A DNA stretch of 64,000 bases from Paramicrobacterium fandaimingii (GCF_011751745.2 NZ_CP061170.1:682001-746000), one strand, 5' to 3'. Shown: positions 50,968 through 59,683, counted from the first letter of the stretch. Translations and numbers: made by a program. The notes: generated by a model from the sequence alone, not told the origin.

Positions 50968-50997
50968 CGTAAATTCAAGCAATCGGAGGGGAGAGAA

Positions 50998-53355
50998 ATG
51001 ACCGCACGCAGCTTCCCGAGGGGAACCATCCTCGGCTATCCGCGCCTCGGCCGAAAGCGAGAGCTCACGAAGGCGCTCGAGGCTCACTGGGCAGGGCGGC
51101 TCACCGCGGGCGAATTTGCCGCGACGACGGCGGAGATTCGGGCGGCGATCCGAGAGCGGCTCGTCGACATCGGCCTCGGGCGCGACGACTCGTCGATCCC
51201 CGAATCGTTCTCACTCTACGATCACGTGCTCGACGCCGCGGTGACGGTCGGCGCAATCCCCTCTCGCTTCGACGGGGAGATTGATGCGCAGGCGGACGAG
51301 GTCGATGCGTCGTTTGCCCTCGCTCGCGGTCGTGGCGACCTCGCCCCGCTCGCCATGACGAAATGGTTTGACACCAACTACCACTACCTCGTTCCCGAAA
51401 TCGGGCCCCACACGCACTTTCGCCTGTCGAGCAATCGCCTGGTGCGCGATGTCGCCGAGGCTCGCGCGGCAGGGTTTGTCACACGCCCGACGATCGTCGG
51501 CCCGGTGACTCTGCTTCTGCTCAGCACGGCCGAGAGCAACGCGACAGATGGCTTTCAGCCGTTCTCTCGCCTTGCCGATCTCGTCCCCGTGTATGCACGG
51601 CTGCTGACGGAGCTTCGTGACGCTGGTGCCGAGTGGGTGCAGCTTGACGAACCGGCACTCGCGAGCGACGTTGTGTCGGTCAATGCATCTCGCGTGCTCG
51701 CGGCGGTCGAGTCTACCTATCGCGAACTGGGATCCACCCCGGAGCGTCCGCAGCTCTTCGTGTCGACAGCGTATGGTGACGTCGGCGACGCCCTCGCGAC
51801 GCTGGCGGCAACCCCCGTTGACGCGATCGGACTCGACCTTGTGCGCGGCACGATCCCGAGCCGAATCGACAGCGGCACGCGAGCTCGCCTTGCGGACAAG
51901 ACTCTCGTCGCCGGCGTCATCGATGGACGTTCGGTGTGGCGAGGAGACCTCGAGGCCGCCCTCACGGCGGCGGCGGACGTGCGCCGTCTGACGAGCACCG
52001 TCTCGGTATCGTCGTCGACGAGCCTCATCCACGTTCCGCACGATGTCACTCTCGAGACGCACCTCGAGCCACGTCTCGTCAGCTGGCTCTCGTTTGCCGA
52101 TCAGAAGGTGGAGCAAGTCGGCATTGTCGCGCGCGGCCTCGCGAGGGGCTCAGCGAGCGTGCGCAGCGACCTCGAGGCAGCATCCATCGCTCTTTCGGAC
52201 CGCCTCGGTGCACCCGGCGTGCACGATCGGTCAGTGCGGGCACGCATCTCTTTTCTCGGCGAGGGTGATCGCAGCCGAGTTCCGTGGGAACAGCGGCGCG
52301 AAGCACAAAAGCGCACGTTCGGTCTTCCGCCGCTGCCGACGACGACGATCGGGTCGTTTCCCCAGACCGACCGCATTCGGCAGGCTCGCGCACGCTACCT
52401 CGGCGGCTTCGACAGTGCCGAGACCTATGTCACGGTCATTAAGAACGAGATTGCCGAGGTGATTGCCCTGCAAGAGGAGCTGGGCCTCGATGTGCTTGTT
52501 CACGGAGAGCCCGAGCGCAACGACATGGTGCAGTATTTCGCCGAGAACCTTGAGGGCTTCGACGTGACACTGCACGGGTGGGTGCAGTCATTCGGCAGTC
52601 TGTGCACACGTCCGCCGATTCTCTGGGGAGACGTTTCGCGACTCGGGCCGATCACTGTCGGCTGGTCGCGCTACGCGCAGAGCCTCACGAGCAAACCGGT
52701 GAAGGGGATGCTGACGGGCCCCGTCACGATTCTCGCGTGGTCGTTTGTGCGCGACGATCAGCCGCTTGGCGATACCGCCGCGCAGCTTGCGCTTGCGCTG
52801 CGCGATGAGATCGCCGATCTTGAGGCCGCCGGAATCGGCATCATTCAGATCGATGAGCCCGCACTGCGCGAGCTGCTGCCGCTGCGCAGTGTCGATCACG
52901 AGCACTACCTTGCCTGGTCGGTCGCGGCATTTCGGTTGGCGACAGCGGGGGCGAAGCCCGAAACCCAGATTCACACGCACCTCTGCTCGTCGCACTTCGG
53001 TGTCGTGCTCGACGCGATCAAGAAGCTCGATGCCGATGTGACGAGCATCGAGTCGGCACACAGTCGCATGCGGATCATCGACGACATCGCGGCATCCGGA
53101 TTCGAGCACGATATCGGTCCTGGCGTCTACGACATCCATTCGACACGCGTGCCGAGCGTCGACGAGGTGACGGAGCTGCTGGCCCGCGCCGCCGAAGCCA
53201 TCGACGTCGAACGGCTCTGGGTCAACCCGGACTGCGGGCTCAAGACTCGTGGATATGAGGAGGCGACCGCGTCGCTTCGCAACGTGCTCGAGGCTGCCAA
53301 TCGGGTTCGTCAGCGCGTCGCCGAGCAGCAGGCAGCGTCACCCTCGGCGCGGTGA
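50998..53355 (+). CDS. metE: Cobalamin-independent methionine synthase
   Basis: This 785-residue zinc enzyme transfers the methyl of 5-methyl-tetrahydropteroyl-triglutamate to homocysteine. The N-terminal half has LGYPRLGRKRELTKALEAHW. The catalytic half has TTTIGSFPQTDRIRQARARY, the zinc ligands in IHTHLCSSHF and VNPDCGLKTRGY, plus GPVTILAWSFVRDD. GAGGGGAGAG precedes the ATG. It converges with a TIM-barrel gene 14 nt downstream. No cobalamin-riboswitch sequence was recognised in the 271 bp upstream, although metE is often B12-controlled. Confidence 0.96.
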   Translation: MTARSFPRGTILGYPRLGRKRELTKALEAHWAGRLTAGEFAATTAEIRAAIRERLVDIGLGRDDSSIPESFSLYDHVLDAAVTVGAIPSRFDGEIDAQADEVDASFALARGRGDLAPLAMTKWFDTNYHYLVPEIGPHTHFRLSSNRLVRDVAEARAAGFVTRPTIVGPVTLLLLSTAESNATDGFQPFSRLADLVPVYARLLTELRDAGAEWVQLDEPALASDVVSVNASRVLAAVESTYRELGSTPERPQLFVSTAYGDVGDALATLAATPVDAIGLDLVRGTIPSRIDSGTRARLADKTLVAGVIDGRSVWRGDLEAALTAAADVRRLTSTVSVSSSTSLIHVPHDVTLETHLEPRLVSWLSFADQKVEQVGIVARGLARGSASVRSDLEAASIALSDRLGAPGVHDRSVRARISFLGEGDRSRVPWEQRREAQKRTFGLPPLPTTTIGSFPQTDRIRQARARYLGGFDSAETYVTVIKNEIAEVIALQEELGLDVLVHGEPERNDMVQYFAENLEGFDVTLHGWVQSFGSLCTRPPILWGDVSRLGPITVGWSRYAQSLTSKPVKGMLTGPVTILAWSFVRDDQPLGDTAAQLALALRDEIADLEAAGIGIIQIDEPALRELLPLRSVDHEHYLAWSVAAFRLATAGAKPETQIHTHLCSSHFGVVLDAIKKLDADVTSIESAHSRMRIIDDIAASGFEHDIGPGVYDIHSTRVPSVDEVTELLARAAEAIDVERLWVNPDCGLKTRGYEEATASLRNVLEAANRVRQRVAEQQAASPSAR

Positions 53356-53369
53356 CCGACAGCGCGAGG

Positions 53370-54155
53370 TCACTGCGGCTGTGCCCCAGCGCTCTCGCGA
53401 AGCCAGCGTCGCAGCGTCTCTGACTCGGCAGAAAGAAGCGCCGGGTCATCGTTCGGGACGAATTCGATGAGTGCGTCGGTGATGCGGGGGAGGGATGCTG
53501 CTCGCGCGAACACGCGCCGCCAGAGCTCAGACCGCCCGCTCAGACGCAGCCGCTCGGCGGTGGGCCACCACGAAAACACATGCAGCGTCGACACCCACGG
53601 AGCCACGGCGTCGAGCTCGGCGATCGCCGCCTGGTCGTCGGCGCCCTGCGTCGGCTGCCAGTACGACGAGAGCTGGGGACGATCGACGGCGGCGAGCAGC
53701 TCGCGCGCCGAGTCGGGCGTGTCGGTGAGCGTGTGCCCGTGGTACTCGAGGGCGACCTCGATGCCCCGAGCGGTGGCCAGATCGACGGCGTTCCGCAGCC
53801 GGGCCGTGGTGCGGGCGCGTTCCGCCTCGTCAGCATCCGCCGAGCCAACTCTGCCCGCCCAGACGCGCACGCGGGGGGCGCCGATAGCCCTCGCGGCATC
53901 GAGCAGCGGTTCGATTGTCTCGTTGTCACCGCAGCGGTAGTACCCGCCGAGAGATGCGACGACGAGCCCGGCCGAGCGGGTGCGCTCGCCGATGCGAGTA
54001 GCCGCGGCATCGTCGCCCAGCGAAACGTGCTCGCCTTCACCCGAGCCCCACTCGATCGACTCAAGGCCCGCTGCGACGGCGGCGTCGACGACGGCGTCTG
54101 CACTGAGCTGCCGGAACGTCACGGAGCACAGCCCCGCGCGAATGTGTGCACTCAT
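53370..54155 (-). CDS. Sugar phosphate isomerase/epimerase (TIM barrel), gene 4 of the sugar cluster
   Basis: This 261-residue protein of the AP-endonuclease-2-like fold has AGLESIEWGSGEGEHV early (first metal Glu region), RVRVWAGRVGS in the middle, then VALEYHGHTLTD with the metal-binding Glu. ATG 54153-54155 has AGGAG upstream; longer versions were rejected. It is last in a minus-strand cluster with another isomerase, a DUF993 protein and an oxidoreductase, but 146 bp and a long inverted repeat separate it from them. The substrate is unknown. Confidence 0.82.
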   Translation of the reverse strand: MSAHIRAGLCSVTFRQLSADAVVDAAVAAGLESIEWGSGEGEHVSLGDDAAATRIGERTRSAGLVVASLGGYYRCGDNETIEPLLDAARAIGAPRVRVWAGRVGSADADEAERARTTARLRNAVDLATARGIEVALEYHGHTLTDTPDSARELLAAVDRPQLSSYWQPTQGADDQAAIAELDAVAPWVSTLHVFSWWPTAERLRLSGRSELWRRVFARAASLPRITDALIEFVPNDDPALLSAESETLRRWLRESAGAQPQ

Positions 54156-54206
54156 GAGGCTCCTGTCGTTGCTGTCGGCTCGGCCCGGAACGTTTTGCCG
54201 AAAATT

Positions 54207-54261
54207 GGGGACCAACTTTTGTCATCGGTTTCACGCGCCAGCGTAGCTAAAGTTGGTCCCC
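54207..54261. repeat. Long inverted repeat between two isomerase genes
   Basis: GGGGACCAACTTT (54207-54219) and its exact complement (54249-54261) flank a 29-nt loop, within the sugar operon. The loop is too long for a typical terminator and there is no T-run. It could be an operator pair, a processing site or a small repeat element. Confidence 0.6.
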
Positions 54262-54301
54262 GAATCGGAGCGGCGCGGCGGGCTCGTCGTGGTGCGGCAG
54301 G

Positions 54302-55159
54302 CTAAAGGTGCGGCGCCACCGCCGTGTCGAAGGCGGCAGCCGTGCGCGCAGCCGCCGTCGCGGCATCCGTGTCCCAGATCTGCTGGTTGAAGATCTCGAC
54401 CTCGATGTCGCCCGTGTACCGCGCGTCGAGCACGGCGCGCGTCATCGGCGCGAAGTCGATGACGCCGTCTCCCGGGTAATGGCGCGAGAGCAGCACGTCT
54501 GCGGGCAGCGGCGTCGCCCAATCGCAGACCTGGTAACTGGCGATGCGCCCGCCAGCCCCCGCGCGCGCGATCTGCGTCAACACATCGGGGTCCCACCAGA
54601 TGTGGAACGTGTCGACGACGACGCCGACCGCCTCAGCGGGAAACTGCTCGGCGATGTCGAGAGCCTGCCCCAGCGTCGACACGACGGCGCGATCTGACGC
54701 GTACATCGGATGCAGCGGCTCGATTGCCAGCTGAACGCCCGACGCCGTCGCGTGATCGACGAGCTCGGCAACGGCGTCGCCCACGCGCTCGCGCGCGCTG
54801 ATCAGGTCACGCGAGCCGTCGGGGAGACCCCCAGCCACGAGAACGAGCACCGCGCGCGATCCCTCTGCTCCAGCATCCGCCGCCGCCGCCGTCTCGTCGA
54901 TCGCCGCCTTGTTGTCGTCGATTGCGCGGCGCCGCTCGGGTCCCTCGAGCGGTGTGAAGAAGCCGCCGCGGCACATGCTCGACACGCGCAGGCCCGAATC
55001 GCGGATCATCGCGGCAGCAGCATCCAGGCCGACCTCCTGCACCGGCTCGCGCCACAGCCCGATTGACCGGTAACCGGCATCGCTTGTGACACGAAGCGCC
55101 GTCGAAAGGTCGGCGTATTTGATGGTCGCCTGGTTGAGCGACAGCCGAGGGTGCGTCAT
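54302..55159 (-). CDS. Sugar phosphate isomerase/epimerase (TIM barrel), gene 3 of the sugar cluster
   Basis: This 285-residue TIM-barrel protein resembles hydroxypyruvate isomerase and xylose-isomerase-like proteins. Metal-site candidates are AIEPLHPMY (Glu), VVVDTFHIWWD (Asp/His) and the closing IEVEIFNQQIWD (Glu). It starts inside the DUF993 gene with a 4-nt overlap, so the two are translated together. The tight coupling suggests that the isomerase and the aldolase-like protein act in sequence on one sugar or sugar acid. Confidence 0.85.
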   Translation of the reverse strand: MTHPRLSLNQATIKYADLSTALRVTSDAGYRSIGLWREPVQEVGLDAAAAMIRDSGLRVSSMCRGGFFTPLEGPERRRAIDDNKAAIDETAAAADAGAEGSRAVLVLVAGGLPDGSRDLISARERVGDAVAELVDHATASGVQLAIEPLHPMYASDRAVVSTLGQALDIAEQFPAEAVGVVVDTFHIWWDPDVLTQIARAGAGGRIASYQVCDWATPLPADVLLSRHYPGDGVIDFAPMTRAVLDARYTGDIEVEIFNQQIWDTDAATAAARTAAAFDTAVAPHL

Positions 55160-56316
55160 GCGGTGACTCCGTTCACGGCGAGAAGGCCGTTCCAGCGGGC
55201 GGCGGCGAGCTCGGGTCGTTCGAGCGCGCCCGATGCGTTCGCGAGCCGTACGATCTCTGACAGGTGCGGCAGGCTACGGGCCGAGTGCAGGCCGCCGACC
55301 ATCGAGAACGCATTCTGGTGCCCGTTGAGCCACGACAGAAACGCGACGCCTGCCTTGTAATAGAACGTGGGGGCGGCGAATACCTGCCGCGACAGCTCCT
55401 CCGTTGGGGTCAGGATGCTGCGATACAGCGCAGTGTCTCCAGCATCCAATGCCTGAATGGCGGCGGATGCTGACGGGGCGACGGCCGCGAAGGCGCCCAA
55501 CAGTGCGTCGGAATGCCCCTGATCGTCGCCGGCAATGAGGTCGACGTAGTTGAAGTCGTCACCGGTGAACATGGTGGTCTCGGCCGGAAGCCGACGGCGT
55601 ACCGAGATCTCCGACTGCGCATTGAGCAGGCTCATCTTGATGCCGCTGACGCGCCCACCGCTCGCCTCGATGATGCGAACGACGGTGTCGGATGCTGTTC
55701 GCCAGTCTGTTGAGCCGAAATAGCCCGTCAGTTCGGGGTCGAACGCCTCGCCCAGCCAATGCAGCACGACGGGTGTGGATGCGGCGGTGAGCACAGCGCC
55801 GTAGACGCGCTCGTAGTCGGCTGCCGACGTTGCGGTGCGCGCAAGGTGGCGGCTGCACATCAGTACGACTCCGGCGCCCGCGTCCTCAGCATGGTGCAGC
55901 TGCTCAGTGTAGGCGTCGATGATCTGCTGCAGCGAGATGGAGGGCTCGTCGATGTGGTCGGTGTTGACGCCGACGACGAGCGAGCCGCCGACGGACTGCG
56001 CCTCCGCGGCGCTGCGCGTAATCAGCTCGCGTGTGGCGACAGCATCCAGTCCCATATTCCGCTGCGCGGTGTCCATGGCGTCGGCGACGCCGAGGCCCCA
56101 CGACCACACGTGGTGGCGAAAGGCGAGCGTGGCATCCCAGTCGATCTCGGCTGGCTGCCCCGGCGTATTGTCTGCCCACGCGTGAGGAATCACGTGCGAG
56201 GCGGCAAACGCCGTGCGAGAGGTGAGCGCACGGGTCGGTTTGCGGTAGTCGGGCGCGTCGTTGACGGGCGTCGACGTGATCGCGCCGGTGGTGTCAAGAA
56301 GCGTGAAGTCCGTCAT
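55156..56316 (-). CDS. DUF993-family aldolase-like protein
   Basis: These 386 residues match the DUF993 pattern, which is predicted to adopt a dihydrodipicolinate-synthase-like TIM barrel. HHVWSWGLGVADAMDTAQRNMGLD is a characteristic stretch. VVLHWLGEAFDPELTGYFGS follows, and GIKMSLLN near the middle offers a Lys where Schiff-base aldolases carry theirs. That match is suggestive only. It sits 7 nt after the oxidoreductase gene and overlaps the isomerase gene. The reaction is unknown. Cleavage of an oxidised sugar would fit the context. Confidence 0.8.
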   Translation of the reverse strand: MTDFTLLDTTGAITSTPVNDAPDYRKPTRALTSRTAFAASHVIPHAWADNTPGQPAEIDWDATLAFRHHVWSWGLGVADAMDTAQRNMGLDAVATRELITRSAAEAQSVGGSLVVGVNTDHIDEPSISLQQIIDAYTEQLHHAEDAGAGVVLMCSRHLARTATSAADYERVYGAVLTAASTPVVLHWLGEAFDPELTGYFGSTDWRTASDTVVRIIEASGGRVSGIKMSLLNAQSEISVRRRLPAETTMFTGDDFNYVDLIAGDDQGHSDALLGAFAAVAPSASAAIQALDAGDTALYRSILTPTEELSRQVFAAPTFYYKAGVAFLSWLNGHQNAFSMVGGLHSARSLPHLSEIVRLANASGALERPELAAARWNGLLAVNGVTA

Positions 56317-56323
56317 CGTCGCC

Positions 56324-57472
56324 TCAGAGACTCACGGCCGGAAGCGCGATGCGGCGACCCTCGGCAGAGCTCTTCAGGCCCTCTTCGGCGAGGAGGACGC
56401 CGCGAGCGCCCGAGAGAAAGTCGAACTCGTTGGGCGCATCTTCGAGCACGTGGCGCAGAAACTCTTCCCACTGCACTTTGAAGCCGTTCTCGAATTCGTC
56501 GTTTGACGGCACCTCGATCCAGTCGTCGTCGTAGTCGTGGGCGTCGGGGACGTCTGGGTTCCAGACGGGCTTCGGCGTGGCGTTTCGCGGCTGGATCTTG
56601 CATCCGAACAAGCCGACGACGGCGCTGCCGTGTGTTCCGTCGATCTGAAACTCGACAAGCTCGTCGCGATTGACGCGTGTAGTCCAGCTGGAGTTGAGCT
56701 GTGCCGTCACGCCGCCCTCGAGCTCGAACACCGCGTAGGCGGCGTCGTCTGCGGTGGCCGTGTAGCGGTCGCCGTTCTCATTGACACGCTCGGCGATCTC
56801 TGTCGTGGCGTGTGCGTAGACGGTCTTCACCGCGCCGAACAGGTTCTCGAGCACGTAGTTCCAGTGGGGGAACATATCGATGATGATGCCGCCGCCGTCT
56901 TCCGAGCGGTAGTTCCAGCTCGGTCGCTGCGCTGGCTGCCAGTCACCTTCGAAGACCCAGTAGCCGAACTCGCCTCGCACCGAGAGGATCGTCCCGAAAA
57001 AGCCCGAGTCGATGAGGCGTTTGAGCTTGCGCAGCCCCGGAAGGTACAGCTTGTCGTGCACGACGCCGTTCTTGACGCCGGCCGCCTCCGCCAGTCGGGC
57101 GAGCTCGAGCGCGTCGGCAAACGACTCTGCCGTCGGCTTCTCGGTGTAAATCGCCTTGCCCGCTGCGATTGCCTTCTTCAGGGCGGGCACGCGTGCCTTT
57201 GTGACGAGAAAGTCTGCGTAGATCTGCCACCGGTCGTCGGCGAGGGCGGCGTCGAGGTCTGTTGTGTAGTCGGCAATGTCGTGACGCGTGGCGAGTTCGG
57301 CGAGCTTCGCCTCGCTGCGGCCCACGAGAATGGGCTTCACCTGAACGCGAGAGCCGTCAGAGAGCAGCACTCCTCCCGCGTCGCGAATCGCGAGAATCGA
57401 GCGCAGCAGGTGCTGGCGGTAGCCCATGCGCCCGGAGGCGCCGTTCATGATGATGCCGATCGTCTCTGACAT
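56324..57472 (-). CDS. Gfo/Idh/MocA-family oxidoreductase
   Basis: This 382-residue NAD(P)-dependent sugar dehydrogenase has an N-terminal Rossmann domain with IGIIMNGASGRMGYRQHLLRS (a variant of the usual GxGxxG) and the family motif YTEKPTAESFADAL with the catalytic-region Lys. The C-terminal substrate domain holds DGGGIIIDMFPHW with the usual catalytic His/Asp area. It is the first gene of the cluster. A promoter (57519-57547) and a LacI-type operator (57503-57516) lie just upstream. It probably oxidises the incoming sugar. Confidence 0.9.
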   Translation of the reverse strand: MSETIGIIMNGASGRMGYRQHLLRSILAIRDAGGVLLSDGSRVQVKPILVGRSEAKLAELATRHDIADYTTDLDAALADDRWQIYADFLVTKARVPALKKAIAAGKAIYTEKPTAESFADALELARLAEAAGVKNGVVHDKLYLPGLRKLKRLIDSGFFGTILSVRGEFGYWVFEGDWQPAQRPSWNYRSEDGGGIIIDMFPHWNYVLENLFGAVKTVYAHATTEIAERVNENGDRYTATADDAAYAVFELEGGVTAQLNSSWTTRVNRDELVEFQIDGTHGSAVVGLFGCKIQPRNATPKPVWNPDVPDAHDYDDDWIEVPSNDEFENGFKVQWEEFLRHVLEDAPNEFDFLSGARGVLLAEEGLKSSAEGRRIALPAVSL

Positions 57473-57502
57473 GTGTCGCTCTTTCTGTCGGAAGCAGGTG
57501 CG

Positions 57503-57516
57503 GGAAAGCGTTTACC
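57503..57516. promoter_or_regulatory. LacI-type operator of the sugar cluster
   Basis: Read on the minus strand, GGTAAACGCTTTCC has the AAxCGxTT core of LacI/GalR operators. It lies 2 bp downstream of the -10 box, so bound repressor would block transcription. The LacI protein at 58421-59452 is the likely partner. Confidence 0.6.
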
Positions 57517-57518
57517 AA

Positions 57519-57547
57519 AGTCTAGGGCACATTCCTCGCGACGGCAA
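57519..57547 (-). promoter_or_regulatory. Promoter of the sugar cluster
   Basis: Minus strand TTGCCG (57547-57542), 17 nt, then TAGACT (57524-57519). The transcript would begin within the adjacent operator. Confidence 0.6.
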
Positions 57548-57612
57548 TTGCGACCGTGCCGCTGGGCAGTTCTCCCCTTGTCGCGCGTCTCCGCTCACGT
57601 CACAGTAGGGTC

Positions 57613-58419
57613 ATGACTACAGCACGTCGCACCGTCGTATTCAACGTCACCGTGGCTTTTGTCGCGGCCCATCTGATCATTGTGCTCCTGCACGAGCTCG
57701 CACACGTCGAGGCAGGGCTCGTGCTGGGCTATCACAATGTGCTCTTCCCCTTCGGAGTGACCCACCATCCGGAGCCGACGGGGGCTCACGCGGTGATCGC
57801 CGGGCTTGCCGGGCCGGCTTTCAGCCTCGTCACGGGCTTCGCCGCGCTCGCTCTCACTCCGTTTCGCGGCGGTTTCGCGCGATTGATCTGGCTATGGTTC
57901 GCGTTTCTCTCGGTGATGGAGGGTATTGGCTACCTTGTTCTCACTCCGTTTGGCATTGGCGATACCGGGGCCGCGGCTGTGGCTCTCGAGCTGCCTCCTG
58001 CTGTGTCGTGGGTGTGCTTTGCCGCGGGTGTGCTCGGCGTCGTGTGGCTCGCTCGCCACTTCGCCAGCGTCGCGCTTCGGCACACGGACGGAGAGCTGGA
58101 GTCGCTGCGCTGCTTCACGTTCTACCCGTGGATATTCGGAACGATCATCGCGCTCGCGCTGACGAGCGCGAACCTCCTGCTCGCGAACGAGACTTTCGCA
58201 ACGGGCGACGTCTTCGGCGTGCTCATGGCGGCGTTTGCCCTTGGGGTGTTCTCGCCCATGGCGATGCCGTTCACAACGGCGGCTCGACGCCGTGCTCCCG
58301 AGATCGTCGGCAGCGTTCCACTGTCGCTTCCGCGAGTTCCCCTGACAGGAATCGTCATCACCGTCGTCATCATCGCGCTCAACCTCAGTGTGCTCTCGCG
58401 CGGGCTGCCGCTGGGCTGA
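57613..58419 (+). CDS. M50-like integral membrane metalloprotease homologue
   Basis: This 268-residue protein has about six or seven hydrophobic segments. HELAH in IIVLLHELAHVEAG is the zinc-binding HExxH of site-2-type proteases. VIAGLAGPAFSLVTG resembles their second conserved region, but a clear third-ligand LDG motif is not visible. It may therefore be a reduced or inactive member. ATG 57613 was chosen because the upstream codons lie in the promoter region. It is transcribed away from the sugar cluster and converges with the LacI gene (1 nt between stops). The target is unknown. Confidence 0.65.
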   Translation: MTTARRTVVFNVTVAFVAAHLIIVLLHELAHVEAGLVLGYHNVLFPFGVTHHPEPTGAHAVIAGLAGPAFSLVTGFAALALTPFRGGFARLIWLWFAFLSVMEGIGYLVLTPFGIGDTGAAAVALELPPAVSWVCFAAGVLGVVWLARHFASVALRHTDGELESLRCFTFYPWIFGTIIALALTSANLLLANETFATGDVFGVLMAAFALGVFSPMAMPFTTAARRRAPEIVGSVPLSLPRVPLTGIVITVVIIALNLSVLSRGLPLG

Positions 58420-58420
58420 G

Positions 58421-59452
58421 TCAGGCTCGTGCGCCGACACCCGGCGTGCTCTCACGCACCAGCACGGGCCCGCTCACAGGGTCAGGAACACCGCCGTCAC
58501 CCTCGCCGAGTGCGAGCTCAACAGCGCTGCGGCCGATCGACTCCAGCGGAATCTCAACGGTCGTGAGGGGAGGAGTGACGTCGCGAGCGGTCGAGATGTC
58601 GTCGAACCCGGCGATGCCGACGTCTGCGCCGGGCGTGATGCCGGCGCGGCGCAGCGCAGACATCGCACCGACAGCCATGATGTCGCTCGTCGCGAAGATG
58701 ATGTCGACGTCAGAGACCCCGGATGCCGCGAGATGCTCGCCCGCGGCGAAGCCGCCGTCGCGCGTGAAATCGCCGCGCGCTGTGCGCACGACGTCGCCGC
58801 CGCCTGCGCGGAAGCCCGCGGTGAACCCAACGGCGCGCTCTGTCGACGTGATCAGTGCCTCGGGTCCGGCGACGACGGCGGCGCTGCGATACCCGAGGGA
58901 GGCCATCCGCTCGCCGAGCCCCCGCGCAGCGCCCGCATTGTCGATGCGCACGGTGTCGAAGCCGAGGCCGCTCTGGCTGATGAAGACGACGCGGCCGCCT
59001 CCCTGGCGAAACACCTCAAGCTCGGCCGTCAACTCCGCCTCGAGCGTGGCATCCGAAAAACGTGAGCCGGCGAGAATGATCGCGCGGGGGCGCTGTCCGC
59101 GCAGAGCACGCACGGTTGTGAGTTCGCGGTCTGCGTCGCGACCGGTGACGGCGACAGTGACGACGAGTCCTGCCTCGTCTGCCGCTGCCATCGCACCGGA
59201 CGTGATGGCAGAGAAGTAGGGGTCTGCAATGTCTCCGACGAGCAGGCCGACAATGTTCGCCCGCCCCTTCGCCATGGCCTGGGCCGAGAGGTTCGGGGCA
59301 TACCCGAGGCGTTCAGCGGCGGCCATCACCCGTTCGCGATAAGACTCGGCAACCTTGCGAACGCTTCCATTGAGCACGCGAGACGCCGTTGCAAGCGACA
59401 CTCCGGCTTCGTCGGCCACATCATTGAGCGTGACGGGCGATGATGACTCCAC
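58421..59452 (-). CDS. LacI-family regulator of the sugar cluster
   Basis: This 343-residue regulator has an HTH with LNDVADEAGVSLATASRVLNGSVRKV. The effector core runs from IVGLLVGDIADPYFSAITSGAM to ADVGIAGFDDISTARDVTPPLTTVEIPL. It lies on the same strand as the DUF993 cluster but about 950 bp upstream of it, with the M50-like gene between. Its likely operator is the GGTAAACGCTTTCC site at 57503-57516. A link to the amino-sugar genes upstream is also possible. The inducer is unknown. Confidence 0.9.
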   Translation of the reverse strand: MESSSPVTLNDVADEAGVSLATASRVLNGSVRKVAESYRERVMAAAERLGYAPNLSAQAMAKGRANIVGLLVGDIADPYFSAITSGAMAAADEAGLVVTVAVTGRDADRELTTVRALRGQRPRAIILAGSRFSDATLEAELTAELEVFRQGGGRVVFISQSGLGFDTVRIDNAGAARGLGERMASLGYRSAAVVAGPEALITSTERAVGFTAGFRAGGGDVVRTARGDFTRDGGFAAGEHLAASGVSDVDIIFATSDIMAVGAMSALRRAGITPGADVGIAGFDDISTARDVTPPLTTVEIPLESIGRSAVELALGEGDGGVPDPVSGPVLVRESTPGVGARA

Positions 59453-59514
59453 GACGGCTCCTCACGCGTCGGCGCGCACACGGCGGCGCGCGGTGGTGGA
59501 GATGAGTGTACGGC

Positions 59515-59625
59515 TCAGTCCCGGTATCCGTCGCGAGCCATTGCGATGCTCGCCGCGATGCCGAGCACGCCACCGACAAGTCCGATCAGCCCGAGAATTG
59601 ACCACAGCACGAGTTCAATCGACAT
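59515..59625 (-). CDS. Very small single-span membrane protein (36 aa)
   Basis: The frame encodes one long hydrophobic helix (about residues 5-29, VLWSILGLIGLVGGVLGIAA) with a charged C-terminus (MARDGYRD). ATG 59623-59625 has AAAGGG at a proper distance. The longer frame starting at 59703 runs back into the kinase gene and is less likely. It lies 58 nt after the kinase stop on the same strand, so it may be cotranscribed. Such small proteins often bind and tune transporters, but nothing here shows the partner. Confidence 0.5.
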   Translation of the reverse strand: MSIELVLWSILGLIGLVGGVLGIAASIAMARDGYRD

Positions 59626-59683
59626 CGCCACACCCTTTCGATCGTGTACCACCATTGTGGCAGAGTTGCCCGGGCTGCGGTGG

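Noticed and set aside
50727-50996. Cobalamin or SAM riboswitch before metE
   Set aside because: No B12-box-like stretch or SAM-type kink motif could be recognised by eye. A covariance search would be needed to exclude a divergent one.
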